Source: Elmis aenea (Eukaryota > Arthropoda > Insecta > Coleoptera > Elmidae). Taken from it: a DNA stretch of 64,000 nucleotides. Position 1 is the first letter of the stretch. Each line of letters starts with the position of its first letter. The notes under the pieces were generated by a model. It searched no databases, was not told where the DNA came from, and was given only the letters and a program-made list of their open reading frames with translations. Location of the stretch: the NCBI GenBank assembly GCA_947652605.1, contig OX393576.1:48832966-48896965 (forward strand), given 5' to 3'. Positions 23,828-35,720 of this stretch are shown piece by piece. Made by a program: the position numbers and the translations under genes.

Positions 23828-24021
23828 CAGCGATTCTTAACCGGGAGGCCGCGGCCCCCTGGGGGAGCGCAAAATATTTTAACGGGGGCCGCGAAAAATT
23901 TATAAAACGTTTTCACTTTTTAAAATATTGAAATCTATTTTTGTTACTACAAACTAGGGGGCTGCGAAAATATTTTAGGATATTTAGGGGGCCGCGACTA
24001 CTAAAAGGTTAAGAACCACTG
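23828..24021. mobile_element. hAT-type MITE (194 bp) with perfect 8-bp duplication
   Basis: CAGCGATTCTTAACC at the left and GGTTAAGAACCACTG at the right, flanked by GCGTATTA on both sides (23820-23827, 24022-24029). The GGTTAAGAACCACTG terminus is common to many animal hAT MITEs. Internally it holds several GGGGGCCGCG words. Confidence 0.9.
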
Positions 24022-24202
24022 GCGTATTATATCGCATTACAATCATGATTTATATGTTTATAAGAAAAATCTTACCTAAAAATGCAGATAAAACTCTTTT
24101 TTCATCGTTTTGAGAAGATATGTCTTAATAGCCTTTTAAAAATTCTAAATAAAATCAATCAAATAGGAATAATTTTATGAAATGCAATAAATAACAATAT
24201 TT

Positions 24203-24612
24203 CAGGGCTTCGAACCGTAATTTTTTTCGTTTCGGTTTTCGTTCCGGTTCAATTAAAAAAATTTATATCGGTTCGGTTCCGGTTTTCGTTCCGGAAAAAA
24301 TAAAGGTTTTTTGCTGTTTTCGGTTTTCGGTTCAGCTCCGAGTGATTACTTTTAATTTTTTTTAAATGTTTTTATTTGGTATAATAAGGTATAATAATTG
24401 AAAAGAGAAGTACATATAGTACATATAACATATTGATGATAATATAATTTATTAAACGAAACATATATAAACAAAATGCTCGAGTTTGTTGAACATGTAC
24501 CGAACCGTAATAAACCGAAATTTGTTTTGGTTCAGTTCCGGTTTTCGTTCCGACAAAAATAACGGTTTTTTCCGGTTTTCTGTTTTCGGTTCAGTTCCGG
24601 TTCGAAGCCCTG
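24203..24612. mobile_element. hAT-type MITE rich in CGGTTCGGTTCC
   Basis: Termini CAGGGCTTCGAACCG and CGGTTCGAAGCCCTG are perfect inverted repeats. The flanks CAATATTT and CAAAATTT match 7 of 8. Both arms repeat CGGTTTTCGTTCCGG. It resembles, but is distinct from, the ACCGGTT family at 48208 and 61254. Confidence 0.85.
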
Positions 24613-25219
24613 CAAAATTTGCCCAAAAAATATTTAAAAATCAGCTTAATAAACATCTATTTTACCATCGAAGTAGGTTTTGCAGATCATAAATGTTTCA
24701 AGCAAAAATATTCATTACAAAGTCGGCAAGAATATAATATCTGCTGGTACGGCAAAGATGCGCTAGCTATAAATATGTAGAGTTAACAAGTCAGTTACGG
24801 TACATAGACAGCATTAGCTGGACGCTGGAACCGAATCGGCTAATGAAATACTTAAAAAATTCAGTGTATCTACAGATACATTGCGCCTGACGAAGGTTTA
24901 AAAAAGGTGATAGTTTATTAAGGCATAAGGCATAGCAAATAGTGGTTCATCTTTATTGTCTGAAAAGCTGTACGTAAAGCGTTAAATGCAACTGTAAATA
25001 AAGCAAGCATTTTGCTTCTGTTAATTTCCAGCTCGCGAGCTATTATTGCAATTTATACCTCACACTTTGTGTATTAAAATAAAGTCTAACATTTGAAATT
25101 AGTAATCGTAAAATTAATTTATAAAATGGTTCAAAGTTTTGAGAATACGGTATTTTGTAGCTTTTTCAATTATTTTTTCTCATGATTTTTTTAAAAAGCG
25201 CAGAAAACTGTTTATTATG
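24613..25219. other. Sequence without clear feature
   Basis: No gene or boundary recognised. Confidence 0.35.
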
Positions 25220-25597
25220 AAAAGCAGAGCAAGAATCCGTTATTTTTTGTCCGTAAAAGTGATTTTTAACTTTTAACCAAAATAATTAAAAACCGGTTTT
25301 TTAACCTCTTTTTTTAATAAAAATTACTTAAAAAAATACAGAATCGGTACTAAATGCGATTAGTTCACCTAAAGTCATTACTGAACGCTTGATTGTACAT
25401 ATATTATAAAATTATAATTAGATAATATCTTTTTATAATTAGATAATATCTTTTCACACTTTGCATTCCTATATTAACCGGTTTAAAAGTTAAATCGGTT
25501 ATTTACAGTGAACCGGTTTTTTTAAAAACCGTTATGAAGATAACGTTTTCGATTTTGGTTAACCGTTAACCGATTTTTTTTTCGGTTTCGAGCTCTG
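25220..25597. mobile_element. Diverged copy of the ACCGGTT hAT-type MITE family
   Basis: Ends CGGTTTCGAGCTCTG at 25597 and shares TTATTTTTTGTCC and GTGATTTTTAAC with the copies at 48208-48682 and 61254-61700. The left terminus is decayed and its position is approximate. Confidence 0.65.
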
Positions 25598-25803
25598 GTA
25601 AAAAGTAGTCTAAACCTCCATAGAAATTGCAATTGAAAAACTTTTTTCATGTAACATATTAACATTTTTCAGTGCTGTATTAACACTTTACCCACCGCTC
25701 GTGGCTGAACTGGGTACGCACTCCCATCCGACTCACTCAGGCGCAGGTACGTTGTTAGTAGTGTCATGAAACTCTCTACAAATAACTATTATATAAGTAA
25801 TTA
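25598..25803. other. Short spacer
   Basis: Contains ACTCACTCAGGCGC near 25731. No gene. Confidence 0.4.
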
Positions 25804-27295
25804 GGCTTTGTTTTCACCTTATTTGCTTTTCTAACCAAATATTTGTTTGTCACCTATTGTTGCTCATCAACCTTTCACATATGCCATAATTTGTTTTTGT
25901 CACTTTCAGTAAGCCACAGGCTGTAGGTAACACATATTTTGCTAAAAAATAGGAGTATTTCACTATACCGGGTGATTCAGTTTGACTGTCGCACCCCTAT
26001 AACTTTGTAAGTATTGAGAATAACCCCTACAAACCCTATATTTTTGAAATCGGCGAGAAATTCTCTATTAAGTGATGTGTTTTTGTTACCTCTACGATGA
26101 CATATGTCAAATCCGCGATAGACAACTGTTTTTTTTTAAATTACATAGTATACATTTTGTTGTTGATTCGGATAGAGAATTTAATTCTGAATCCGACCAT
26201 GTACTCAAAAAGTAGGCATACATTAAAAAAAAATCGAGAAAAATCAGCAGTGGTGTTATGGGGTTCGATGTTTTTGAGAAAAACAACACTTGGTTTAACA
26301 CTTAATTTTAATAAAAATTGTAATTAACGAAAAAATATTATAAATGAAAAGAAAAATTAAAACTAGATGATTATTGTAATAACTTTGCTGTTGTAATTTG
26401 AATAGAATAGTATGACAGCTGATTAAAGAATGTGTTACATGTAGGTAATAGAATATCGACGGGCGCGTGTACCGTGTATATTGCAAAGTGCAACTTAAGC
26501 AAAAATAAGTTCAGTGAACAATGAAATGATAAAGCAAAAATTAATTAACTGAAATTGTGAAATAATGAAGTAAAATGATAATTGAACAATGTAAATTAAA
26601 AGAAGTTAAAATTGAAGTAAAATAAATATAAAATTGAATTTAAATATTGCACTATAACAGCAATATAACAGTGGCGGCCATTTTGAATACATTAAAATCA
26701 ATTTTTTTATGTCGGCGTTTATTATTTGTTTTTATTTTTATTAAAAATTAATTTTTAATACATTTTCATTGATAGCTACCGTATAATTTTTAAAATTTGA
26801 TCGTTTTTTGTTATGTTAAATAGACTGTTTGCTATGATTTGAATAAACTTTGAACTGATTTTTCTCGAAAATTTTCTTATGTACACCTACTTTTTGAGTA
26901 CATGGTCGGATTCAGAATCACATTCTCTATCCGAATCAAAAAAAAATGTATACTGTGTAATTTAGAAAAAAAAACAGTTGCCTATCGCGGATTTGACATA
27001 CGTCATCGTAGAGGTAACAAGAACACATCACTTAATAGAGAATTTCTCGCTGATTTCAAATATATCAAGTTTGTTGGGGTTATTTTCAATACTTATAAAG
27101 TTATAGGGGTGCGACAGTCAAACTGAATCACCCGGTATAGTGAAATATTTTTTAGCAAAATATGTGTTAATTATAGCCTGTGGCTTACTGAAAGTGACAA
27201 AAACAAATTATGGCATAGGTGAAAGGTTGATGAGCAACAATAGGTGACAAACAAATATTTGGTTAGAAAAGCAAATAAGGTGAAAACAAAGCCTG
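25804..27295. repeat. Two-layer inverted repeat of about 1.5 kb
   Basis: The outer arms (25804-25965 and 27140-27295, AGGCTTTGTTTTCACC to its complement) enclose a second pair of arms beginning CCGGGTGATTCAGTTTGACT at 25968 and ending in the complement at 27140. Inner arms extend at least 230 bp each. The centre (about 26340-26760) is AT-rich. All open frames here (26097-26327, 26902-27126 and minus-strand shadows) are mirror images of the repeat. Confidence 0.85.
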
Positions 27296-27799
27296 AGTGA
27301 CCCCAGCCAACAATATAGCGATATTATGGATGTTAAGAATTCAAAATAAATTTTAAGGCTGGAATTATGTTTCTAAAGGTAAAAAAATAAAAGTCGTAGA
27401 CGGAGAAATCCGTAAAAACAGTAATAACAAAAATATTCACAATATATTGATAATGGGGTCACTCAGTGACCCCGCCTGGTACTCTGAGGTTATTTTCGTT
27501 AATATTTTATCAAATATTTATTTTATACAATAAGTTATGTTTTAGTTGAAATAAAATCATAATCTTGTTACAATAATAAAAATCTACGAAGAGCATAGTA
27601 AAGTTCACATCAAAGTGACAGGATAAGTGATATTAGAATGGGCAGTTGTCACAGCGTAATTTTAAGGCACTACAGATTTTTGTTAATACGGCAATTTTCT
27701 TAATTTTCAGTTATTGAAAAACTAAACATTAATATTTTTTTTCTGCGTCCGCCCAGAAAGTCAGCTATTACCGATCAATTTTTAGGCTGGAAAATACAT
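27296..27799. other. Spacer with a 19-bp palindrome
   Basis: GGGGTCACTCAGTGACCCC lies at 27454-27472 and is a perfect palindrome around a central C. A half copy, CTGAGTGACCCC, lies at 27293-27304. Function unknown. Confidence 0.5.
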
Positions 27800-27905
27800 C
27801 TTTACCGGACTAGTCTGGTAAAGTGATGGTTGCCATGGCAAATCAACACTACCAGACTAGTCCGGTAAAGTAGCTGGTTGCCATGGTTTTTTGTTGATTT
27901 GCGCT
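27800..27905. repeat. Paired imperfect palindromes
   Basis: CTTTACCGGACTAGTCTGGTAAAG (27800-27823) is a near-perfect palindrome, and CTACCAGACTAGTCCGGTAAAG (27849-27870) is its inverted version. GGTTGCCATGG follows each, and GCAAATCAAC / GTTGATTTGC pair outside. The region can form either two small hairpins or one longer one. Confidence 0.7.
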
Positions 27906-27916
27906 CATAGAAGTTT

Positions 27917-28112
27917 GCGCCATAGATAAGAAACAATATAGATAGGACACTGCAATGTTAAACATTTTGAGCATATGAGCATATGTGGCGCCTCTGTTAA
28001 TTGGAGTCTAACTAAAATTTGAATTTCTGAAACGCGGGATGCTTGATATGTACAAAAAAACGTTTTTTAAACTCATTCGAGTGTGGTTATGATTTGTTTT
28101 GGCAAAACATTA
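27917..28112 (+). repeat. Dispersed repeat, copy 1
   Basis: About 190 bp from CATAGATAAGAAACAATATA to TTTGGCAAAACATTATA, repeated in the same orientation at 31567-31751. Includes CCTCTGTTAATTGGAGTC, which occurs a third time near 28827. Copy 1 has a short duplication GAGCATAT. Confidence 0.8.
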
Positions 28113-29015
28113 TATACAAAAATCATAAAATCGCATTTTAATTGATTTAGACCACGTTTAGGCATATATGTTTCTAACCTTAAGCACATTATGAATAAGC
28201 CTGTAAGTTTAATTTAAAAAATTTACTTGCACAGAAATAAAAAATTCTCAATTTTTATTGGAATTACTTTGAAAAGGTGCCATTGATGCAATTCGAGGAT
28301 TAATTAAAAAAATGGCTGGGTATAATGTAAAAAATAGGAAACACATTATAAACTACAAAAGACACAACTACATAAAAACATATTTTATTTTGGCAGCAAC
28401 AACAATTTATCTATTTGTACAATAATAAAATATTACATTTATATCTAATACATATTAAAATTACATTAATTCTAGATACTTGCTGGCATAACTTCTATGA
28501 CAATCCTTGACAGTGCAGATCATTCCCACCATGATGAAAAATGAAGCGTAAAATAGCACACACAGCACAATTTGTCTTTAAAAATAAATCATAAACAACA
28601 AATTAAAATTCATCAAACAGCAATACTGTCTTTATCTATGCAATACTGAACTATGTTCTTTATCTATGTACTTGAACGACTTAAACATGTTTTATGGACC
28701 ACACTAAACGAAAAAACAACGAAACCACCTTGGAAACCAAACATCAACCAAAAATTGCCGCGGCAGCGTTTCATTTCTTTCTAATTTTTTATCTATCCTT
28801 GTCACACAGGCGATGAAGACGACCTCTGTTAATTGGAGTCTAACTATTTTTGACACTTCGACATCGTACAACGTCATCCCACCTCAGTGCGCTAGGCATG
28901 GTTTGCGCACAAATGTCATTATATCAAGCGAGTTTTCACCTGTAGTTTAAGTGATTGTTTAATTATGGATGGCGACGAAAGCGATTTTGTGAGTGGCGGA
29001 CGCAGAAAAAATATT
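28113..29015. other. Mixed AT-rich sequence
   Basis: No coding motif. CCTCTGTTAATTGGAGTC at 28827-28844 is a fragment of the dispersed repeat. A frame MDGDESDFVSGGR begins at 28964 but is short and unrecognised. Confidence 0.35.
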
Positions 29016-29716
29016 GTACGTAACACAGCCGTAAAGTGTCTTTACTGGACTCGTGACCTTTCAGGACTCGCCTACGGCTCGTCCCAAAACTGTCACTCGT
29101 CCAGTAATGTACCACTTTCCGGACTTGTTACGTAAATAACTATTAATTCACCGATTCGACCATAGACAGCTAATATACATTGGGTTGGACAAGGTGAAAA
29201 GCGCATGTAATGGTCACATCGTTTGTGATAGTTTAAAAATATGAAATTTGACGTTGACGATCTACGATTTATAAAAACTACAATAAATACATACAAATTT
29301 GTTCTAAGGTTTGTAGTAACTCACATCGTATTGCTAAACACTGGTTTTTGCACGCGTAATTCGCAAAAATTACGTTTTGTTACATAACATCAACAATTTT
29401 TAGGCCGTTTGGTTAATAATCCTAGTTTTATTTGATTTTCTATGGTTGCTGTCAAACGTCAAAGTACGCATTATAAAGGAATAAATATACTTTCATTTCA
29501 TATCATCGGCTTCGGTAGCCACTCATTGTGTAGGAAATGCGCTAATAGGTATTTGTACAAATATGGCAAAATTAAAGTTCTGCCTTAACCAGAAATACAA
29601 AATTGAAAATTTCTGCTACTAATATTAAAAAATGTATCAATAGAGGTTCAGTAGCAGTTTACGGTTCATGGAAAACACATCGGTACGATTTCCTGTCCAT
29701 CGATAAAATTTATAGT
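29016..29716. other. Sequence with GTAAAG/CCGGAC words
   Basis: 29030-29140 has GTAAAGTG, CTTTACTGGACTCG and CACTTTCCGGACTTG, reminiscent of the palindromes at 27800. No gene. Confidence 0.3.
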
Positions 29717-30322
29717 GAAAATCTTAGATCATTTATAAACTACATGGATAACACTACCACAATGCAACTATGTTGTACAAATATCCCAGACGTACAATTA
29801 TACTGCATCTCCTTCAACACATATAAAAGTATATTTCTATCTCGCTTTCCGGGCCCACCGAGTAAAATCGTATGCGTTACTATGGTTACGCGCGAAATTT
29901 GAACTAAAATGTTATTTGAACTACTGGTAGATGCAATGTACTCGGATGTTTCCGTGTCAAATATGGGAGGATACAATAACATTAGATCAGACTTAGTAAG
30001 TTTTATTGAAGTACAGTAAACACCGCTTATTAGAATCAATTGATTCAATTAAACGACGATTTTAGTAGCAAAAAATTCTAAATGTCATTCACGCGTCAGT
30101 CGCTAGAATAGGCTAGGTAGGAAGTACGTTACAGTTATTATCACGATTGCGCTACGATGACAGCGGGCCCGGGCCCAAAACAAAGATAGCGTATATTGGG
30201 CCCACATAATATAGAAAGTGATAGGTTTAAAAAGGCACGTTGTATATGTCGGCAACATTGTCTTAACTATATTCCTATGGTGTTGTGTTATCCATGTAGT
30301 TTATATGATCTAAGGTGAAAAT
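29717..30322. repeat. Inverted repeat around ACTACATGGATAACAC
   Basis: Left arm (about 29717-29765) and right arm (about 30275-30322) share TAGATCAT, AAACTACATGGATAACAC in inverted orientation. Arms are short and diverged. The open frames 29603-29902 and 29740-30048 lie inside and have no recognised motif. Confidence 0.55.
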
Positions 30323-30354
30323 CAACCTGTCATTATTTTTTTAATTCTATATTA

Positions 30355-30558
30355 GAGGTCTTTCAAGATAAACTGAACTGTGACGCAAAAACCAAAACTC
30401 GTCTAAACCGTTAATTACTGCGCCACCTAAAACCATACGTCTATTTTAACAACGGGTTTATAACCGATATTAATATAACGTTTTCAAAAAGGTCAACATT
30501 ACAACCGCCATCCCCTCTCTTTGCGTATTTCGCTGTTCAGTTTATCTTGAAAGACCTC
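30355..30558. mobile_element. TA-flanked MITE, intact copy
   Basis: Starts GAGGTCTTTCAAGATAAACT and ends with the inverted AGTTTATCTTGAAAGACCTC, with TA at both edges. About 204 bp with roughly 26-bp inverted ends. A second, older copy lies at 19505-19732. Confidence 0.85.
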
Positions 30559-30560
30559 TA

Positions 30561-31566
30561 GTCCCACCAATGAATATTCCAAGTAATATTGTGCTGTAAT
30601 TTGTGTATCTCATGTGAAACAATATATTTTACTACATTTCAATTCGCATAGTTAACTAGATGATTAACAAATATATGTATGTAAATTAACAAGCGAATGC
30701 TGTAGTTGTGGCAGTTAGTAATAATCATATCGAGGAAATATACACAAATGTCTATAATTCCGCACTTCAATTCACATCGCCTGCTCAATATTGAAACATA
30801 CACTGAGTAAACTTTCCCATTTGATTAGTTTATAAACAACAATCTTATTACACGTTCATAACTACCAGCAAACTTTCTAACGATGTGAAGAGAGTTTGAA
30901 TCGCTTGTGCATAACGATACGAATTCATTTAAAATAGCCTTGATTTGATATAGAACTGCAACATCAGGAAGTATTTGAAATTTGTTAAAAATTATTATTC
31001 TCATTTGGTTTTACCAAAAAAAGCAGCAGTTTATTTACTGCTTTAGTTCTCGCAACTTGCTTCAAAGGTTAAACATCTATTAGCTTCTTAGTTGTTAGGT
31101 ATTTCATATAAAGTTTATTTATACAACCTTTAATTGAGTACGTTAATTTATAACAGACTAGTTTTACAGTAATTATGCTATACAAACAATAAACCCTTGG
31201 CATTTAGCAGCTTATCTAAGTCGTATAACTGAACATTTTAATTTTGTCTATGAAAACTAAGTTAGTTAGTATACAGAGTAATGATGGGAAATTCGCGAGT
31301 GAGTGGTTCAAACGGAATGACTCACTTGCGCGATTCATCGGAGTTGATTCGTCATTGAACAAGTGAGCCATTCATCCACTCCTTTACCTTTTTATATCGA
31401 CTAAAGGCGGATATATTTGCTTGCGTCCATTTAAAATGCATGGTTTTCACGCGACATCGTGCCTTATAGACTGATTCACCAGTTCAGAGTGGACCGCTGA
31501 CGAGATTTTCTCAGCTTTATACATACAATTCACCTATCTACACGATTCATTGGGCGCGTTCAGCCC
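30561..31566. other. Unassigned sequence
   Basis: 31277-31560 has repeated GAGTGAGTGG/ACTCACTTG words and moderate GC, possibly an old MITE. No boundaries confirmed. Confidence 0.35.
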
Positions 31567-31751
31567 ATAGATAAGAAACAATATAGATAGGACACTGCAA
31601 TGTTAAACATTTTGAGCATATGTGGTGCCTCTGTTAATTGGAGTCTAACTAAACTTTTAATTTCTAAAACGCGGGATGCTTGATATGTACAAATAAACGA
31701 TTTTCAAACTCATTTGAGTGTGATTATGGTTTGTTTTGGCAAAACATTATA
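31567..31751 (+). repeat. Dispersed repeat, copy 2
   Basis: Matches 27917-28112 over about 185 bp, then is cut at CATTATA by the start of a MITE. Confidence 0.8.
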
Positions 31752-31937
31752 CCGGGTGTAAGTGAAGTGTGGTACACCCCCTTTTTTCCTTTAGTTTTGA
31801 TTTTAGATAAATGAAATTTTAGACATATGATATGTGCAAAAAACCGGGCTTTTTGAGCCCTTGCACACATTTGTTTCACTTCCGGTTTCGCCGGAAATGA
31901 CCCCAACTTTGTTATTTTAAATGGAACACCCTGTATA
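31748..31937. mobile_element. Short TA-flanked MITE inserted in the dispersed repeat
   Basis: TATACCGGGTGT at the left and ACACCCTGTATA at the right. Contains the palindrome TTTCCGGTTTCGCCGGAAA near 31879-31897. A similar word, TTTCCGGCAAAACCGGAAA, occurs near 34409. Confidence 0.75.
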
Positions 31938-33589
31938 TTTTTACACTTTGTTTATTTTTGCGATAACGTCCGTGTGTGTGTTTATGTGAGTGTGTGTGTG
32001 CTACACCTAAAATTGTACATTTATGACATTAGTTATTGATAAAGCCTTAAAAAGAGTATAAGGAGTTGCATGCATTTAGTTAATTGTTTAAATAATAACA
32101 AATATACAAGTTGTTTAAGTTGAAAGCTTAATCGTAAATTGCATAAAAATAGTAATAGGTAGACAAAAATATTCTTGTTATGTAGGATTAAAGTCTATGT
32201 TGGGGTCTATGAAAACCTCAATAACATTATTTTGTTAACATTAAATCCAAAAATTTAAAATTGTTTTTTTTTTCAAGTTTTAGTCTGTTTATTCAACTAC
32301 CTTAAATTTTCGTAAAAAAAGTCGTGATTTAAAAACAGTTGTGATTTAAAAAAAGTTCAATATTTTAAAAGCGCTGTGGTTGTCCAAGTTATAAATACGC
32401 GCATGATGCGGTTTTTTGACAGACGTAATTTAAGTCATGTTGGCAGATGTCATTTACAAAAATAAGGTTAATTAAAACGCCTGGAGCTGCACTTCAAACT
32501 TTTTTTACATGAATGCACACTCATCCAAAGGTACACACAATATAGTCATGACGAAAGTTATTTAGTGAGCACATCAGTTTCTTTATTTTTTTTAAATATT
32601 GAATTATTGCATAAGAAAATGAAAAAGTTTGAGAAACATGAAAACCGAAAAAACAGGAAATCTGATATTAAAAACATCAGTAACTTATTAAATATAGGGA
32701 AAAAAAACTACATTTAGCGAAATCAGTGCAGCGAAATACAAAATCTATGCCAAATAATGTTAACTGCTAAGTTTTACGACCGTTAATTTATTTTTGCAAC
32801 TCCAAATTAACATGAAATTCGAAAAATTCGTCTGAATCAGTGGTAGATTTCGTCTGTCATTTAATAAGCAAGATCTGCAGGTTGGGTCTGAATTTTAGAC
32901 ACTCGGTATATGGCCTACTATGTATCATTTAATGTTCTTATATGGCAAATTTATCGCAGCTTATTTTGCAAACAACACTATTTCTGCTTGGGATCGACGC
33001 AAAATATGCAATTTTCATAAAAATCCGCTTTATTTCTCTCTAAAGATGAAATTAACTGTAAAATTTTTGCCATAAAACACGTCTGAATGTATCTTTTATC
33101 GGGATGATATTACAATAAAATGCAATATCTTTTATTCCGGTCAATTTACGTTCAAGCATAAATTGCTTGCACACATAATTTAGAGGAAAAATGTTTTGCT
33201 TCAACCTACCACAAGCAAATATGAGATTGAAACCACTTCAGTTACAAAACAATCTTTATTATATCGAATGAAGAACTGTATACCGGATGTAAACTAAATA
33301 AGGCTCACATCTTTTTCGGTTTTTAATTTAAATAATTTTTAGGTATGAGCATAAAAGCGAATAATGTGAATGTACCTAACAACTAGGAGTAAGAAATATA
33401 TTGACAAGTCTTTACAACAGTTTTAAATGATCGTAACGGCTTCCTAATAAATAGACAAAGTTATTGGTAAAATAAATTTCAAAAAAATGTTTTATTGTAA
33501 TGTGCTGTAGCTATAATACTTTCATAACAAACAAACTATTTGTTAAATAACCGAATTTGCAAAATTAAAGCCAATTAACCGATATATGG
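31938..33589. other. AT-rich sequence with a GT microsatellite
   Basis: A GTGTGTGTG...GTGTGTGTGTG stretch lies at 31970-32000. Nothing else recognised. Confidence 0.45.
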
Positions 33590-34366
33590 CTAGTTTTGAA
33601 AACATTTGATTATCAAACTTTGCCATGACTTCGTGCTGCTTGTAATTATTAAACAATTAACCTCATTTTCAAGTAAATTTTGCAGCAGCTACTACGTTTT
33701 TATCACTTACAATGTAAACTTTTAATATATTAAACTTTTCAGAGTGTTTCAATTTATGCATGTTCACTATACCATAAACAGTTATAAAATACAAAATAGT
33801 ACACGGATTTACTTAAAAGTTAAAAATTTTACTTAGAAATAACTTCAAGTGGTTTATCAATTACAAACATCACTTGTTTTCAAAAACATGGCAAACTTTG
33901 ATTATCAAATTTTTACAAAATTGGCCATATCACATTTATTTTTTGCAACAAATACAAACATTTTACATAGGTACATATTTCTGGAAAGTTAAAAAAATCT
34001 CTTCTGTATAAAGTCATGGCTAACTAGGATTTTGATTTAAAAAAATATAAGTTTACTTCATACCTCCAAGGTCAAGCTCGCTAAAACAATTTAATTTTGT
34101 TTTTAAATTAAGCATACAAATCTGTTTAAAAAACCTTGGTAAAATTTTGTTCTATTTTAATAAATAAAGAAGTTATGGTAAATTTTCAAGTATGATGAAT
34201 TTCAATTTTTCGTCTGTAGTGCCAAAATGGAAAGCGATATAAAAAATCTGATCACATAGGTGTTTTTTTTTTTAAATAACCCAAGGACCGATATCAGATT
34301 TTTGCCAACTATCACGGTAACCTAGATACCCTGTAAAACATTCGAATTTGGTCCACCCTGTACAGT
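33590..34366. mobile_element. Foldback element family D, copy 1 (left arm truncated)
   Basis: Ends GGTCCACCCTGTACAG at 34366. Its right arm (33890-34366) and middle (33640-33890) match the element at 35014 with the arm inverted. Left arm is only partly present. Confidence 0.65.
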
Positions 34367-35013
34367 GTACAGTGTATTTCTTTTAAAATAACCGAGTTAA
34401 AACAATTTCCGGCAAAACCGGAAATGATTTAAATTAAATTAAGTTTTATGCAATTATATTGTACACAGCATTTAATTAAATAGAAGAGTAATAGCAAAAA
34501 TGTTGTAAGCCTTTTTATTGACATACAGTAAAACAAAATTTAAGTCGGAAAAAATGTGAGATAAACCTTTAATGTAATCGAACGTGTAATTTGGGTTTAA
34601 AAAGCGGTAATTACGTAGTTTAGGTGCGGCGGCCAAGTGCCATCGAACAAAACGTGAAAACCGATAGTCATTTGTGTTCCGAAAAATTTCCCGATGGGAT
34701 TCAGTCAGTAATAATAAATGGAACGGAAATTTCTAGTTTGGTAGTAGGTATATCAAACAAGGCATGTACATAGATAGGATTTTCAAGTACTGATGGAGTG
34801 TACAGACCACGTGTAGATCAGATTGCAATGTTATCGCATAACTTTGTTAACAAAAAACAATTAATTTAAACCTGTTATCGCCTTTCAACTTTAAAAAGAT
34901 TTTCGTAGAATGTCAAGTGTACGGTGATTTTATAAATCATATGTCAGTGAAGAAAAAAATAAATGCATGGGAGGATAAACCAAAGTGGAATTGGTTTCAA
35001 ATTAAGACAGCAG
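34367..35013. other. Spacer between two family D copies
   Basis: No gene. Contains a CCGGCAAAACCGG palindrome near 34411. Confidence 0.4.
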
Positions 35014-35720
35014 TATACAGGGTGGACCAAATTCGAATGTTTTACGGGGTATCTCGGTTACCGTAATAAATAGCGAAAATCTGATTTCGGTCTCTTGGGC
35101 TATTTTTTTTGAGAAAATAACGACTGTGCAATCAGATTTTTTCTATCGCATTCCATTTTGGCACTACAGAAGAAAAATGAAATTTCATCATTTTTGAAAA
35201 TTTGCTGTACTTCTTTATTTATTAAATTAGAACAAAATGTTATAGAGATTTTTTATACAGATTTTTATGCTTAATTTAAAAACAAGTAATTTTTTCTTAG
35301 CCTCCTTGACTTTTGAGATATAAAGTAAACTTACATTTTTTTAAATGGAAACCCTAGTTGGCCATGACTTTATGTGAAAGAGTATTTTTTTAGCTTTTCA
35401 AAAATATATAGTTTTATATATTTGTTGCAAAAAATAGCCAAGATATGGCCAATTTTGTAAAAATTCGATCATCAAAGTTAGCCATGATTTCGTAAACAAG
35501 TGATGTTTGCAATTATTAAACAACTAAACGTCATTGCCAAGTAAATTCTGCAGCTACCGCTACGTTTTTATCACTTACAAAGTTATATTCTAACATATTA
35601 AACTTTTCAGAGTTCAAATTTAGTCATGTTCACAACACCACAATAAACAGTTATAAAATACAAAATAAAAACGCATTTGCTTAAAAGTTAAAATTGTATT
35701 CAATTTCATATCATGTTTTT
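35014..35720. mobile_element. Foldback element family D, copy 2 (right arm truncated)
   Basis: Starts TATACAGGGTGGACC. Its left arm is the inverse of the arm of copy 1, and the middle (about 35500-35700) is a direct repeat of 33640-33830. The two copies therefore lie in the same orientation, each missing the opposite arm. Confidence 0.65.

Noticed and set aside
26097..27126. Frames on both strands within the 25.8-27.3 kb region
   Set aside because: All are products of the inverted repeat; plus and minus frames mirror each other.
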